This document shows, piece by piece, positions 37,476 to 49,184 of a stretch of DNA of 64,000 bases. A model generated the notes under the pieces. It searched no databases and was not told the DNA's origin. It was given only the letters and a program-made list of their open reading frames with translations. The stretch lies in contig NC_064676.1 in assembly GCF_023278565.1 (NCBI RefSeq), forward strand, positions 4,030,001-4,094,000, read 5' to 3'. Position numbers and translations under genes: made by a program. The number at the start of each line of letters is the position of its first letter. The stretch's first letter is position 1. Source of the DNA: Colletotrichum lupini. Its lineage: Eukaryota; Ascomycota; Sordariomycetes; Glomerellales; Glomerellaceae.

Positions 37476-38239
37476 TTAGTGACCGACACGGCGGGACTCG
37501 GCGATGACGCGGGTCATCTCCTCGACCTTTCTCTTGGCACGGCCGAAGGTGCCGAGCCTCTTCTTGGCGAGCTTACGGGCGCGCTTGTCCTTGGAGTTGC
37601 GGAGCAACTCGATAACGCGGCGCTCGTAGGGGGCAAGGCTGTGGAGGAGGGATGTGGTTAGCAACTTGTTGTCCGGTTTGGATGTGGATGTGAAGTGCGT
37701 CCAGAGTTATATAATGTGAACGACACATGGAGATGGTGTGTGGATGGAAACTTACCCGGAGACTTCCTTGACGACGTCACGGACGAAAGCGGTGCGCTTG
37801 CTCAGGTGGCCCTTGGTGCGGGAGACACGGGGCTTGACGACACGAGCGGTGGTCTTCTATATTTCCGAAACAATCACGACCGGTCAGCGTCCATCTTCTG
37901 CAAATAAGGTCCCCTCGTGGGAAGAGAGGCGTTGTGCAGAGATCCTCCACGAGGTGAGACGAAGCGGGTGTGGGGGAGAGGGGACAGTGCCGCCGATTTC
38001 CCTTCTCGACAGAAAAGCCCATCCTTCTGTGTGTTCATTCTTCAATGTGTGTATCCATCATCGAATCGTATTTCCATAATCGGAAGTTCGAAGATTTCGT
38101 TTCGCAGAATTTCGGAGGGGCTTTTCTCTCAGGTCGGGACGGCGGCGGTAGTGGTTGCGGTGGTAGTAATGGTTCGACATACGTGTCCATGGTTGAGACC
38201 GGTGATGAGACCGGTCTTGACGGGCGCTTCCTTGGCCAT
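37476..38239 (-). CDS. RPL36: 60S ribosomal protein eL36
   Basis: Exons 38239-38183, 37856-37756 and 37638-37476, giving 106 aa. The spliced product begins [20 protein letters not shown], continues [20 protein letters not shown] and [20 protein letters not shown], and ends [17 protein letters not shown], a full-length eL36 with its expected basic composition. The first intron is long for this genome (326 nt) and follows codon 19, a position typical of ribosomal protein genes; the second is 117 nt. I looked for a snoRNA in the long intron and did not find convincing C/D boxes. Confidence 0.96.
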
Positions 38240-40039
38240 CTTGAATGCTGGATGACGGGTGGGTTGTCGGGTTAATATTGTCGTGATGGTCGGAGGGGGA
38301 AAAGCCAAAAAAGCCATTCGACTACGAAAAAAAAGTTGCAATGGCGGATTGGGAATTTTCGGCGGGTGGGTTTGTGCGGTCACGTGGCTTGGGGTTTGTC
38401 AAAGGCTGCAGGTCGTTGGATTTTATGGGGGCTTCTGCGGGCCGGGCTGGGTAAGGTGGTGGAGTCCTTGAGAGAGGTTGGCTGGATTATCCCCGATAGG
38501 CTCTGATTGGCTTCCATTTCTAGAAGACGAAATACCCCGAGATGTTCTCTATTCTACGGATTAATCTCTTCCCATTGCAACGCCTCGATGAGACACACGT
38601 CTATCGGTACAGAACAGGATGGTTCCCTTACGTGAATGTTTGTCAAGATAGGCAGCGTTGAGGGGAAATAGCAATTGGGAGTTGGTCAAGACAACGTCTT
38701 ACAAAGATACGGCCGGTGGTGGTGCCCATCATGGGGACGCAAGCCTCAGCACTGGTTTGACGGTTGATTCTCTACGCTTCACTTCCACTTCACCGACTTT
38801 CCCATACAACCAGCTCGCCGTGTATCCGTAAGTTACGAAGGTACGGTTCTGGAACCGAACGCTGCGTCCAAGCTATGTCTAGGTAACTTGACTCACCCAT
38901 TGCATGCATCTCGTATCTGTACCTGAGCTCAGCCAACACGAGCCAGAGAGGATGCACGCCGGGCCTGATACATTTGTATCTTCTTTCAACGGCCTGGCTA
39001 AGCCAGCCAGCCAAAGTGCTCACACTGGCAGCAGAGCCGCGCATCGGGATCGTCCGTCCAAGCTTTCCTGTTCACTCCATCACTTGTTTCCCCCTTACAG
39101 TATGGGGCCATTGTCCAAGTCCCTCGAATTTCAGACCCCTCATGCACTGAAGCCACAGTCGTACCTTACTCAAGACTATGGAGCCCCAGCCCCCTGAGCA
39201 CAGCCTCTCGTACGTCCCTTGACAGAATAGTGCCGTCCACCTATGTCAGGCTGAACAGGATTTGGAGAAGCAAGGCAATAAGGGCAGTGGGGCAGATCTA
39301 CGTTTACCCAACTTAGCCGTTGTTTGGCTGTTGGCGTCCGCTTCCAAGAAAGGGGGATCTCAGATGTGATCAACAGCCCAGGCGTGGACCAGCGCAGGAT
39401 GCCATGCTGGGAAACATGAAACACGCAGGAGCCAATCAGGTCCAATACTTCCCCTGAATAAGGACCAAAAATGCCAACCGACGAGCATCAACCTCCCACG
39501 CATCACCGCTACTACTGCTACCATTCGTATATGCTGCATTAAGGTCACTCGTAAGTTCTTTACTAAAGTATCCTTGGAGTCCATTTTTAATGGCGGGCTG
39601 GAGATGCCCTTCTCCCCTACTATGGAGCTAAGAGGCCAACCGCCTGCACCTCAGCCATCCTGTTAACGCGGGCGGCTCGGACAATTACATCAGGATCTGC
39701 GTATTGCTCTCGCCCTTAATGAGAGTTTAGCCATGTCATCGTAGCCACCCCTGAATAGCGGTTTCCTGCAAGGAACAGCATAGAAGATCTGCTAGGTCTG
39801 TGATCCTGTGCTCAAATCGGGCCTTATTAATAAAGGTTCATCTGGGAAGCAGCTGTCAGCAAGACTACTAGATCAGCATAGTCCTTGACCTCTGATCATC
39901 CCATCTTTCCAGTCTTTCCATTTCCTCCTCAATTGTTGGAACGTTTATCTCTTCCTCTAACGTTGGCACTCTTTGTCTAGAAAAGCATACCTACAATCCT
40001 TGATCATACCGCGCTCGTAAACCAAAACACACGCAAGCC
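38240..40039. other. Divergent intergenic region
   Basis: About 1.8 kb carrying the eL36 promoter and the promoter of the small secreted protein gene. The last 100 bases before 40040 are pyrimidine-rich. No gene is supported. Confidence 0.5.
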
Positions 40040-40662
40040 ATGAAGCTGTCACTCCTCCTCATTGCCGTCCCCGCGGCACAGGCCGCGGTCTCATACATGT
40101 CAGCCGTTCCCGACAAGCTCATGGCCATGGTCGAGGCATCAGAAGACTGCAACCTACCCGATGACTTCCAGATCCAAAACTTTACCGCCGAATCAGCGGA
40201 TGGCAAGACGGCGGACTCGCTCGACTTTACCTTCAACGACGACAGCACCGTTCTCAACACGCAGTGCCACCTCAACGCCTCATCGGTACCGGTGTCCGGT
40301 GACGGGCGGACACCGAGGTACGCTTGCGACAACGCTAGTGTGCAATTCATCTGGCAGAATGGCACGATCACAGTCATCGAGAAGGTTTGCCCTGGTGACG
40401 ACGGGTAAGTCAACTGTTCTTCTTTCACACGCAGAGCTGTGAAGAAATCCCATGTTCCACGTGCTGACATGTTTCGCTCAGTGCCGCCGACTACGAGGCT
40501 TCCGGGACGGCCGCGGTTCCGTTGGTGTGCGACGGAGGTGCCGCGAACGGGACGGGCAATGCCGCCAGGTCACACAGGCGTGCAAGGAGGGCAGCCGTTG
40601 CATGCAAGTCCAACTCGGACGACATCCGATCGAGATTCTTCAGCATCCAGCCGGTTGGTTGA
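40040..40662 (+). CDS. Small secreted cysteine-containing protein (unknown function)
   Basis: Exons 40040-40404 and 40482-40662, giving 181 aa; the 77-nt intron has donor GTAAGT and branch GTGCTGAC. A typical signal peptide is present (MKLSLLLIAVPAAQA, cleavage near residue 15-18). The mature part has four Cys in the first exon (EDCNL, TQCHL, YACDN, KVCPG) and two in the second (LVCDG, VACKS), plus potential N-glycosylation sites such as NFT, NAS and NGT. The end of exon 2 is basic (RSHRRARR), resembling a Kex2 processing site. From about 40550 a second frame also looks plausible (CRQVTQACKEGSRC, open to 40691), so the C-terminus is uncertain. No known family is recognised; effector-like or surface protein are both possible. 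Confidence 0.75.
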
Positions 40663-41692
40663 GAGGGCGGAGGAGAGTAGTCATGGGATGAACGTAAAAA
40701 AGCAAACAAAAAGAGACGCCATGACAGTGTTCATGGATGATGAAACATACATGAGTGAGCACACGCTGAGAGGTTCTTGGGTTACAGTTACAGATGGTAG
40801 GCCCTAAACAGAACCTTTCCTGATGAGAGGAAAAGCAAAATGAAAGTTATTCGTAATGAAGACACGACAACTCCCGAATAGAATAAGCAATAGACCTAGG
40901 CTTCTATCCACATTGCGCATGAGATGATGGAATTTGAAGTCATCCACACTTGTTCTCAACATTCAGGTCCCAAAGGGTCAGCAGGACTTCAAGAGGGTGA
41001 GAAGACCCGCCCCGTTGACAGCTTTTCGCGGGGGATGACAGCCCAATCCCAGGTCCTTCCCCGGCAGCCACAGGGGAAGAGGGCCACCCAGGACCAACCA
41101 TTTGTCGGCAAGCGTCGCTTGGCCGCGCCTCTCCGCATTTTGCATGGAAGGCACGCCGTGCTTAGCACCTTCTTCACTGCCGCTTCCCTCAATTCGCTCC
41201 AGGTTTCTCTCTGGATGACGGAATGACCTCACCGCGGTCACCCTCACGAGATCAGCCCTGAGACGTCGGTATCCCGTCCAACTCTCTCCTCTCTCCATCC
41301 ACCCTTCAGTACCCTAGGTAATACGAGTACATCGTTGAACATACGCACCATTCACATCCGTCTCAACAAAATACCTAATCTAGTAGGAACCTGCACGGGT
41401 GCAATCGTCATCATGCGCCTTTGAAGGGTCACGCTTTGAGGCTTTCCCTGCCGTTAAACGTGGTACATTGTCGAAATCGTCACGATCATAAATCGAACCC
41501 TCAACAGCCAATTCCTACCGACGTCGCTGTCTCTCTTCAAGCTGGATCCATCCACGTTGCTCAACCTGGATGGTCACCTTACATTGAGCAAACTAAACAC
41601 TTCTCTGCGCAATGTCTATCAGCCTGCGCGATCGATCATAGCCTGCAATTTCAAAGGGACGTAGACAAGATCGCCAACCCAAACGGAACAGA
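40663..41692. other. Intergenic region
   Basis: About 1 kb between two plus-strand genes. Presumably it contains the lipase promoter; nothing else is recognised. Confidence 0.5.
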
Positions 41693-42982
41693 ATGCTCCC
41701 TCCAATGCGATATCTCCTCTCCTGCTTACAGCTTGCGCCACTGGTTGGCCTAGCTTCAGCGACACCGTTTGACACCGCGCAGCCGCAGCCGCAGCAACCG
41801 TTACTATCGAGCAACGACACCAAGCATGCTGCACCCCCGTTGCCTATCTCCGTCGAGCTCTTCCGATCCCTCGAGCGCACGTCGCGCATAGTCGACATCA
41901 CCTACTGCGTCGGCACCACGGGTATATCGCAGCCCTTCTCGTGCGTCTCGCGCTGCAAGGAGTTTCCCTCCTTCACGCTCGTTTCGACCTGGAACACGGG
42001 TGTCCTGCTGAGCGACAGCTGCGGCTACATTGCCGTCGACCACGGCGTTCGAAGGCCTGGCGATGAGGACAGGTTTAATGGCAAGGTCGGGGAGAAGGCT
42101 ATCATCATCGCCTTCCGGGGTACCTACAGTATTTCCAACACGATTGTCGACCTAAGCACCATCCCGCAGGAATATGTACCGTATCCATCCCCCGATGAAG
42201 GGGGCGAGGCACCCAATGAGCCCAAACGCAAGTGCAAAGACTGCACCGTCCACATGGGTTTCCTGACGTCGTGGCGCCAGGCGCGGAGGCTAGTCATTCC
42301 AGAGGTGAAGAAGCTGAGGGAGCAATACCCGGACTATCCCATTCACCTGGTCGGTCACAGTCTCGGTGGCGCTGTTGCCATGCTCGCATCTCTCGAGCTC
42401 AAGATCTCCCTTGGCTGGGACAATGTCAGAGTCACGACTTTTGGTGAGCCCAAGGTCGGCAATCAGGGTCTTGTAGACTATGTCGACGAGGTCTTTGGTT
42501 TGAAGGGCGAAAAGGACGAGGATATCTCGAAGCGGACCTACCGTCGCGTGACCCACGCCGACGACCCAGTGCCGCTGCTCCCACTTACAGAGTGGGGGTA
42601 CAAGCCTCACGCCGGGGAGTTCTATATCTCCAAGGCAGAGCTGTCTCCGTCTCTGGAAGACGTCGTGGCCTGTCGCGGTGACAGCGACGGAAGCTGCATC
42701 ACGAAGGCGGACGATAGCTTCTTCGGATCCAGGCTGAAAGACTTTGTCGAAGTTGCTGCGAAATCGACGTTGGCACCGCCAAAGGGACTCGTTGAGGAGA
42801 CCAGCAGATGGATCAAGAGGCTACCGGGCTTCCCGGCTCGACTGAAGCTTTGGCAGCTGCTCTTTGCGCACCGGGACTATTTTTGGAGACTCGGGCTGTG
42901 TATGCCCGGCGGCGATCCGGCGAATTGGGGGAGAGACAAATATGGAGGTGGCCATGACAATTTGCTGTCAGAAGAGCTGTGA
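41693..42982 (+). CDS. Secreted class 3 lipase
   Basis: A single exon of 429 aa; a second in-frame ATG 15 bases downstream could also serve. The N-terminal signal peptide (LLSCLQLAPLVGLASA) indicates secretion. It is an alpha/beta hydrolase of the Lipase_3 type. The visible features are the oxyanion region IIIAFRGTYS, the nucleophile elbow IHLVGHSLGGAVAML (Ser about residue 222), an Asp in THADDPVPLLP, and the expected His in YKPHAGEFYIS, a plausible Ser-Asp-His triad. Several Cys pairs (CKDC, CRGDSDGSC) fit an extracellular protein. It probably hydrolyses triglycerides or other esters outside the cell. The C-terminal 100 residues extend beyond the minimal lipase fold. Confidence 0.93.
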   Translation: MLPPMRYLLSCLQLAPLVGLASATPFDTAQPQPQQPLLSSNDTKHAAPPLPISVELFRSLERTSRIVDITYCVGTTGISQPFSCVSRCKEFPSFTLVSTWNTGVLLSDSCGYIAVDHGVRRPGDEDRFNGKVGEKAIIIAFRGTYSISNTIVDLSTIPQEYVPYPSPDEGGEAPNEPKRKCKDCTVHMGFLTSWRQARRLVIPEVKKLREQYPDYPIHLVGHSLGGAVAMLASLELKISLGWDNVRVTTFGEPKVGNQGLVDYVDEVFGLKGEKDEDISKRTYRRVTHADDPVPLLPLTEWGYKPHAGEFYISKAELSPSLEDVVACRGDSDGSCITKADDSFFGSRLKDFVEVAAKSTLAPPKGLVEETSRWIKRLPGFPARLKLWQLLFAHRDYFWRLGLCMPGGDPANWGRDKYGGGHDNLLSEEL

Positions 42983-45900
42983 GCCCCGGATCAACCTTCG
43001 GGCTGTCGTATAACAAGTGTATTCAAATGTGATAGTATGGGTACGAGTACTAGTTAGGCTGAAGGGGTTTCTGAAAATGCTGCGGTTGGTTACTTGTATA
43101 GCGCCTGTATGGAAACTAGCGGGCGTTTTTTTCTTTGGCTTTCGTTTCTGAGTAACCTGGACATAACTCAGATTGAGCGGCACGGTAAACACGAAGATAT
43201 CATGAATATGAAATATTACGTTTAATAATTCTCGACTGATATGTTTTGAGTCGTGACAAACCAGTAAAGCCTGAGTCGTTTTGCCGACCACCATCATCTA
43301 TCTACCTTACGAATCAGCATCTGCCACGGAGCCATCCATGATGACTTGAGAAAAAAGGCATTACTCGGTTTACGTTCCGCTGGGTGGATGATGTTCGTTT
43401 GTGGTTTATCACGCCATCAGAGTCAAGGGGCAGAAACAACAGACATTGTTTGATTTTATATGGGCCATTGCTATATATCTCCTTAACACGTCGAAAAGAG
43501 ACTGTCCTTTCCAAAGTTATTTAAAATTTTGCCGTTCTGTGGATTATACACAGATACTTAGATAGAATACTTTCAAGGAGGGCCACAGCCGGTCACGTAT
43601 AAACCGTTGGACTGAAGATTATGCGAAAGTCGGGAACAGCCCCGGTTGAGTAGGTAATAGAGACCGCTTCGTTGGATCCTTGGGTTTGGCTTGAGCCTTG
43701 TTGGCTTGGGGTGCTTACTTAATTAAACCTTACGGCTACCGGCTCCTCTCCCTTAAGTCCAGCTACTGCAGTTCCCACACTGCTCAGTGTTCGTTGCTCA
43801 CAGTTGTGGATTCCCGGGCTTTCCATGACCAGGTTGGCTTGCCCTCCGCATGAATTTTGTCCGCACTTCCGGGTTCGGGCATTCATGACATTGTCACTTG
43901 GAATTTGGCGGGTGAGCGAGCAGAAAGAGAAGGGAAGGGATACCAGGGCGAGAGATGAGGGGTAAAAGGAAAAGCAGCTACTCCGTACACCAGCGAGGAG
44001 GGAGCATGGCTCGCAAAGGGGGCCGTGGCATAAACTTGACGCCGACGGGTAAAGAAGCACGGCCGTGGTCGAAATCGCGTACGGATACTGGGGATCGCGG
44101 AATATTTTCTCTACGAGAGAGAACCTAAGATGCAGCCTGCAAGTGCTGCCACACCCACCAACGGCACCCGCCCAGAGAGTGCCACGCGATAAGGCGGCGA
44201 CCAAGGGCATGTCGCATGCGAGTCGCCTGTTCGACCCGACTGCATGGAGGATCCCCCCCCAGGGCTGTGCTGGATGTGAGTCACCCACCCGAAAGCTACC
44301 TATGATGGCATCGAGTTGGTGTGGTGGCAGTGGTTGGCTTCGAAGTTGGGACGAGAAGGGCTGCCGAGAGATTGGGGGACCAGATTTCAGAGTGTGATAG
44401 TTATCTATGTTCGGCCATAGAGAAAGACTGCTTCGTCTCGCAGGCGGAGTTGGGTTGACGTGAGTTTGCTGTTTCCGTACATTATGATGGCAGTATTAGT
44501 CGCTGTGGTTCACGTTTCACTCGCAGGGCCTCTGGGCCTACGAGGAGACAAGCCGGGGATGGCGGATGGCACGCTGATCCAACGGGGGATCATCCCTTGG
44601 GTTGGAAGTTGAAACCGGTTTCTTTGGGGTTTAAGTTAGAAAGACACGACAGCAGATTGATGAACGATCGGACATTTTGCAGATTGGGCGTAAGCGGGTG
44701 GGCAAGGTGGTTTCGTGCATGACACAGCACAGCGCTCTCGACAAGCATGTGCGCGAGCGCAACAACAACGCAGGGAGAGCCACAGACGGAGCATCTTGTA
44801 GTGACTGGCACGAGTAGATGCAGACCAAAATAAGAAGATACCATCGTGGTCAGGCGGCAATGTAAACCGGAGGGGGTCGTGGCTTAGTCGACCGGGTGGC
44901 TGCTGCTCTCGGCAAAGAGGCACCGGGTTCTGCGAGGCAACGCAGACTGTTGAACGAGACGGTGGAGCGAAACCATGACTGACAACGATTGGCCCAAAAG
45001 CAAGACATCAAATGTACTGCGTAGAAGCTGGTGTCGACGGCTACAAGGTCGTTGTAGGATTCCGACTCGCCGTTTCGACTTCCAATCTCCAATATCCAGG
45101 GTGCAATCTGAATCCAGTGGGCTGGTGCCCAGGGTCTTTTGACGCTCGCAATAACGCTTATTACCTCTTCATCTTGTGTGTCAGATGAGTTCCCTTGTCT
45201 CCAACCACGAGAGATTCAGTCCAATTTAGCAACTGGGTAACAGACTACGAAAAGAGAGAAATTCGGTTAGATAGTAGATGTCGTTGAGGACGACTCGCAA
45301 GCTAGGTATGGATTATGTGAGTTTGAGACAACTTGGGATGGCATTTGATGCGCGTCTTCGAGCATTTCGGCGAGATGAGGTAAGCCATCAGAAAAGCACT
45401 GTAGTTGATTCGAGACACGGCCCAATCCAAATGGGGTTCTGGAACAGCGAGTGCCACGAGATATCGTTTGCTTAGATCCGTCAGACCCTGGCATTGGGCG
45501 CCTGTGGCCTGTTGAATTGTGTTGCTGCACTAGAAGTTGCGCCATTCTCGTGCTGGGTATTCGTATGGGTAGAGCAAGCGGCAACAAGTTGAAGTGAAGT
45601 ATCCAGCGACGGAGGTGAGAGGTGAACTGAGGGGAGCGGGCTGTCCGTTGATGGAGAGACTGCAGGGTGTGTAGTGAGGTAAGGGCCAGCGGACACCATC
45701 ACGCGTGGATGCGCTTGGAACGGGAGAGAATCACGGTATCACCAGAAGGAAAGAATCACGAGACTCCGAAAAAGAAAAGAAAAAGCTGTTGTGGTCAGGG
45801 AAGAAGATACGTACATGGCGGGCGTGTCGCAAAAACAGGAGCGGGGAAATGCATGGAGAGGGTGGGGCTAGCCCCGAGAACCAAGTCAGCCAGTCAGCAG

Positions 45901-47817
45901 CCAGTATTTAGGATGTTCCTATGTTTGTGTTATGCTGTGCTGTGCTGAGCTGGCCAACTGCCCACCACACGCGCAGCATTTCGAGGCTGGAGCTCGCATT
46001 CAAGAAGCCAAAAAGCAAATGACCTTCACCGGAGTTATCTGAGCGACCTGAACCCTCCCCGAGTCCCCCCCTTCTGGCAGACTCATTTGCAAGCTCATTT
46101 CTTCTTCTTCTATTCCAGCCTTTACTGTGCAATTTCCTGGCCTGAAGAGGTCATTGTGTTGCTAATTTCCATCAAGATTCCCATTCCTACCCGAGCGGCC
46201 TCAAGATAGCTCTGAAGCTCAAATGGGCAACTGATCCATCCCATCGGTAATTTGCCAATAGCCCGGAAGGGACGGTTTCAGGCTCTTTGAATACTACTTT
46301 CAACCATGAAGCAAGTGATATTCCAAGGATGTTAAGAGACTCGTTGTTATCAGAAAGCAGTTGTTCGCTCGAGTTGCTGTTCAAGCGCCGAGGTACGAAC
46401 TCTGGGAGTACTTCTGCGGTACATACACGGCCCAGGCCAACCGGATGGACGTCAGTTGTGGACCAGGGAGATACATCATGAGCCTGGTTCTTTGGAAGCG
46501 GAATCATGCCTTTGATGGGCTCGGTGGGCAGGCTAATCTCAGGGCCGCTCTCCACCAGAAACGCGGACCTCACCACATGCAAATGGAACTCAGGTTGACT
46601 TTCCCGTCCGTTTCCCGTCTCTCTGATGCTCTCCCGTTCACTCACAATACGTATGTGAAGCCCTGGTACTTTGAATATACAGTACGGATTGCAACGAATG
46701 CAAAGATAGGGTGATGATAATTAGGGGAACGATAGCAGAAAACCGCTTTCACTGCCTCGCCACATGGGCATAGTCCATTCACCAGTCCTTGGTACCTTGG
46801 GCCAGATGGTGCTTTCTCAACTGTCCGAGGCACGCAAGGCGAAGTATCTTGGGGCCTAAAATATTGATGATGGAGAGCCTAGCCCAGCCCAGCGCCCCCA
46901 TTTCTCTTCCCTTCCCGCCAAATGGGAACACGCCCATGCCCTGGGGGCCCATTTGCCAGAGTCCCCGAGCCCCGAGAGCCTGACCACGTCCACAGCAATA
47001 TCCAATTCACTCGATCCGTCCATTCCAATCCAATTCCAGGGTTCTTCTCTCCCAGCACAGGCCAACGCAGAAGGGCCAAGCCGCAGGCAAGCGAGGGGAG
47101 GGGAGAAAAGGGAACATAGTGGGGTCGAAGCGGCAGGTGCAGCCAGCAGGCACAGGGCAGGCAAGCTCAGTCGACTAATTACAGCACAGAGAAGGGCACT
47201 GCAATGGAGGTGCCTACACTGCATCGAGAGAACAAGGTGGATGAACATTGAAACCACATACCTTATTCTCAGATAGGAATTGCAATATCTGGTGCTATGG
47301 AACCCAAGGACTTCATGTCCCTTGTCTTACCGAAACAGAGCAATGTGAGCTCAAGTGCAAGCAGCAGAAATATGAGGGTAAGGTACCAAAGAGGTGACCC
47401 CAACGTGCGCAGGTGGAGGGGGTGAATGGGCGGCACCTCCCTAAGGCTACCTTAGCTAAGGTAGGTAAGGTAGTCGGGTAGGTAGGCAGGTACCTTTGGT
47501 GGAAGACTGGGAGGGAAAGAACGACCTTGGGACTTGGGACTTGGACCAACCCAATTAAATCTTCACTGGACTGGCCTCGCAACTTCCCTTTGAGATTCCC
47601 CCCCTCTCCCAAAATAATTCGTCACACGTAAACACTCCCTCCGCCTTCCCTCCTTCTCCCACCGCACACCTTTTTCCACTCTTCAACAACAAAACAAAGC
47701 CGCGTCAACTTTCTCACCACTCCGTTGCACGCCTTTCGCAGTATCCATTCCCGCCTTCTTTAATTTTCTACCAAACCACCTCAACCTATCCTCATCACCT
47801 CAATCCAAGAGTTCAAC
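42983..47817. other. Long geneless region upstream of the 14-3-3 gene
   Basis: About 4.8 kb. The first 0.6 kb is AT-richer. Open frames of up to 189 codons exist on the minus strand (43719-44288, 46187-46645) but lack protein-like features. A dense group of GGTAGGTAAGG-type motifs and an 18-nt palindrome lie at 47447-47494. The last 190 bases are C/T-rich and probably the 14-3-3 leader. Confidence 0.5.
47447..47464. promoter_or_regulatory. Perfect 18-nt palindrome, candidate regulatory site
   Basis: CTACCTTAGCTAAGGTAG equals its own reverse complement. It is followed directly by GTAAGGTAG, GGGTAGGTAGG and GGTACC. It lies about 355 bases upstream of the 14-3-3 start codon. The site type and the regulator are unknown. 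Confidence 0.5.
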
Positions 47818-49184
47818 ATGTCTGGCGATGTAAGTACCTTTTCCCCCACGCTGCCCAACACAACCTCACCCCAAAACCCCTCCGGAGCCCCTCGATTGCC
47901 CTGCCTGCCTGTGTCACGGCAACGAAGATGCCCATAATGCGATCCTTGATCCACAGCTCTGAATCCTGCGATCGATGCCATTTTCGCCTCGACCGGCTTC
48001 TCCAACCCCGGCGGCCTTCTTTCTCCCCTTTCAAATAACTCATGCCTCCTATCGCCCGCCTCGGGAACAAAGTATGCTGACTTGTGCCCCTCTTCTAGCG
48101 TGAAAGGTTTGTGCCGAGCCCTCTTCGACGTCGATTGACTACGGCCCATCAACCATAGCCATCTGGCCTCGAGGTCTTTCGCGAACTTTTTCTTTCTCTG
48201 ACTGACCCTTTCCTTACAGCAAGACCTTCCTCGCCCGCCTTTGCGAGCAGGCCGAGCGCTACGATGAGATGGTTGGCTACATGAAGGAGGTCGCCAAGCT
48301 GGGCGGTGAGCTGAGCGTCGATGAGCGCAACCTCCTCAGCGTTGCCTACAAGAACGTCGTCGGTACCCGCCGTGCCTCCTGGCGCATCATCTCCTCCATT
48401 GAGCAGAAGGAGGAGAGCAAGGGCACCGACAAGCACGTCGGCACCATCCGCGAGTACCGCACCAAGATCGAGCTCGAGCTCGAGCAGGTCTGCCAGGATG
48501 TCCTCGATGTCCTCGACGACAGCCTTATCCCCAACGCCCAGACCGGCGAGTCCAAGGTCTTTTACCACAAGATGTACGTTATCCGACGCCGTCGCCGCCG
48601 CTGCCGGCGGTTTTGATCAAAGGTCCAATTTCCGAAACTAACCGTGGCACTCCGTGAAATAGGAAGGGTGACTACCACCGCTACCTCGCTGAGTTCGCCT
48701 CCGGCGAGAAGCGCAAGGGTGCTGCCACTGCTGCCCACGACGCCTACAAGGTGAGAATGATCCGGGTTGAATGCTGCCGTATCAGAGAACATGGAATCTG
48801 ACAATACGACCCTCTCTCCTTTAGAGCGCTACCGATGTCGCTCAGACCGAGCTGACCCCCACTCACCCCATCCGTCTTGGCCTGGCCCTCAACTTCTCCG
48901 TCTTCTACTACGAGATCCTGAACTCGCCCGACCGTGCTTGCCACCTCGCCAAGCAGGCCTTCGACGATGCTATCGCCGAGCTCGACTCTCTCTCCGAGGA
49001 GTCTTACCGCGACAGCACCCTCATCATGCAGCTCCTGCGTGACAACCTCACTCTCTGGACCTCTTCCGACAGCGGCGACGCTGAGGGTGCTGCTGCCGGC
49101 ACCACCGAGGCTGCTGAGGAGAAGAAGGAGGAGCCCAAGGCCGAGGAGCCCAAGGCCACCGAGGAGACCCCCGCTGCCTCCTAA
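47818..49184 (+). CDS. BMH1: 14-3-3 protein (Bmh1 family)
   Basis: Exons 47818-47829 (12 nt), 48099-48106 (8 nt), 48220-48573, 48663-48750 and 48825-49184, giving 273 aa. The spliced start is [20 protein letters not shown]; the conserved RES that precedes KTFLARL is supplied by the 8-nt microexon. Signature sequences are [20 protein letters not shown] (with the phosphopeptide-binding Arg), [11 protein letters not shown] (the binding Arg-Tyr region), [15 protein letters not shown] and [18 protein letters not shown]. The variable tail is Glu/Ala-rich and ends ETPAAS. 14-3-3 proteins are dimeric adaptors that bind phosphorylated partners in signalling, cell cycle and polarity. The first intron is 269 nt; donors are GTAAGT, GTTTGT, GTACGT and GTGAGA. 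Confidence 0.96.

Noticed and set aside
37857..38182. Possible snoRNA in the long first intron of the eL36 gene
   Set aside because: Only a partial C-box-like GATGATG was seen, with no convincing D box or terminal stem.
43719..44288. 189-codon minus-strand frame
   Set aside because: No recognisable domain, mixed low-complexity composition, no splice partners; likely chance.
46187..46645. 152-codon minus-strand frame with a competing plus-strand frame
   Set aside because: Both strands are open and neither shows similarity or typical fungal gene structure; not enough to call a gene.
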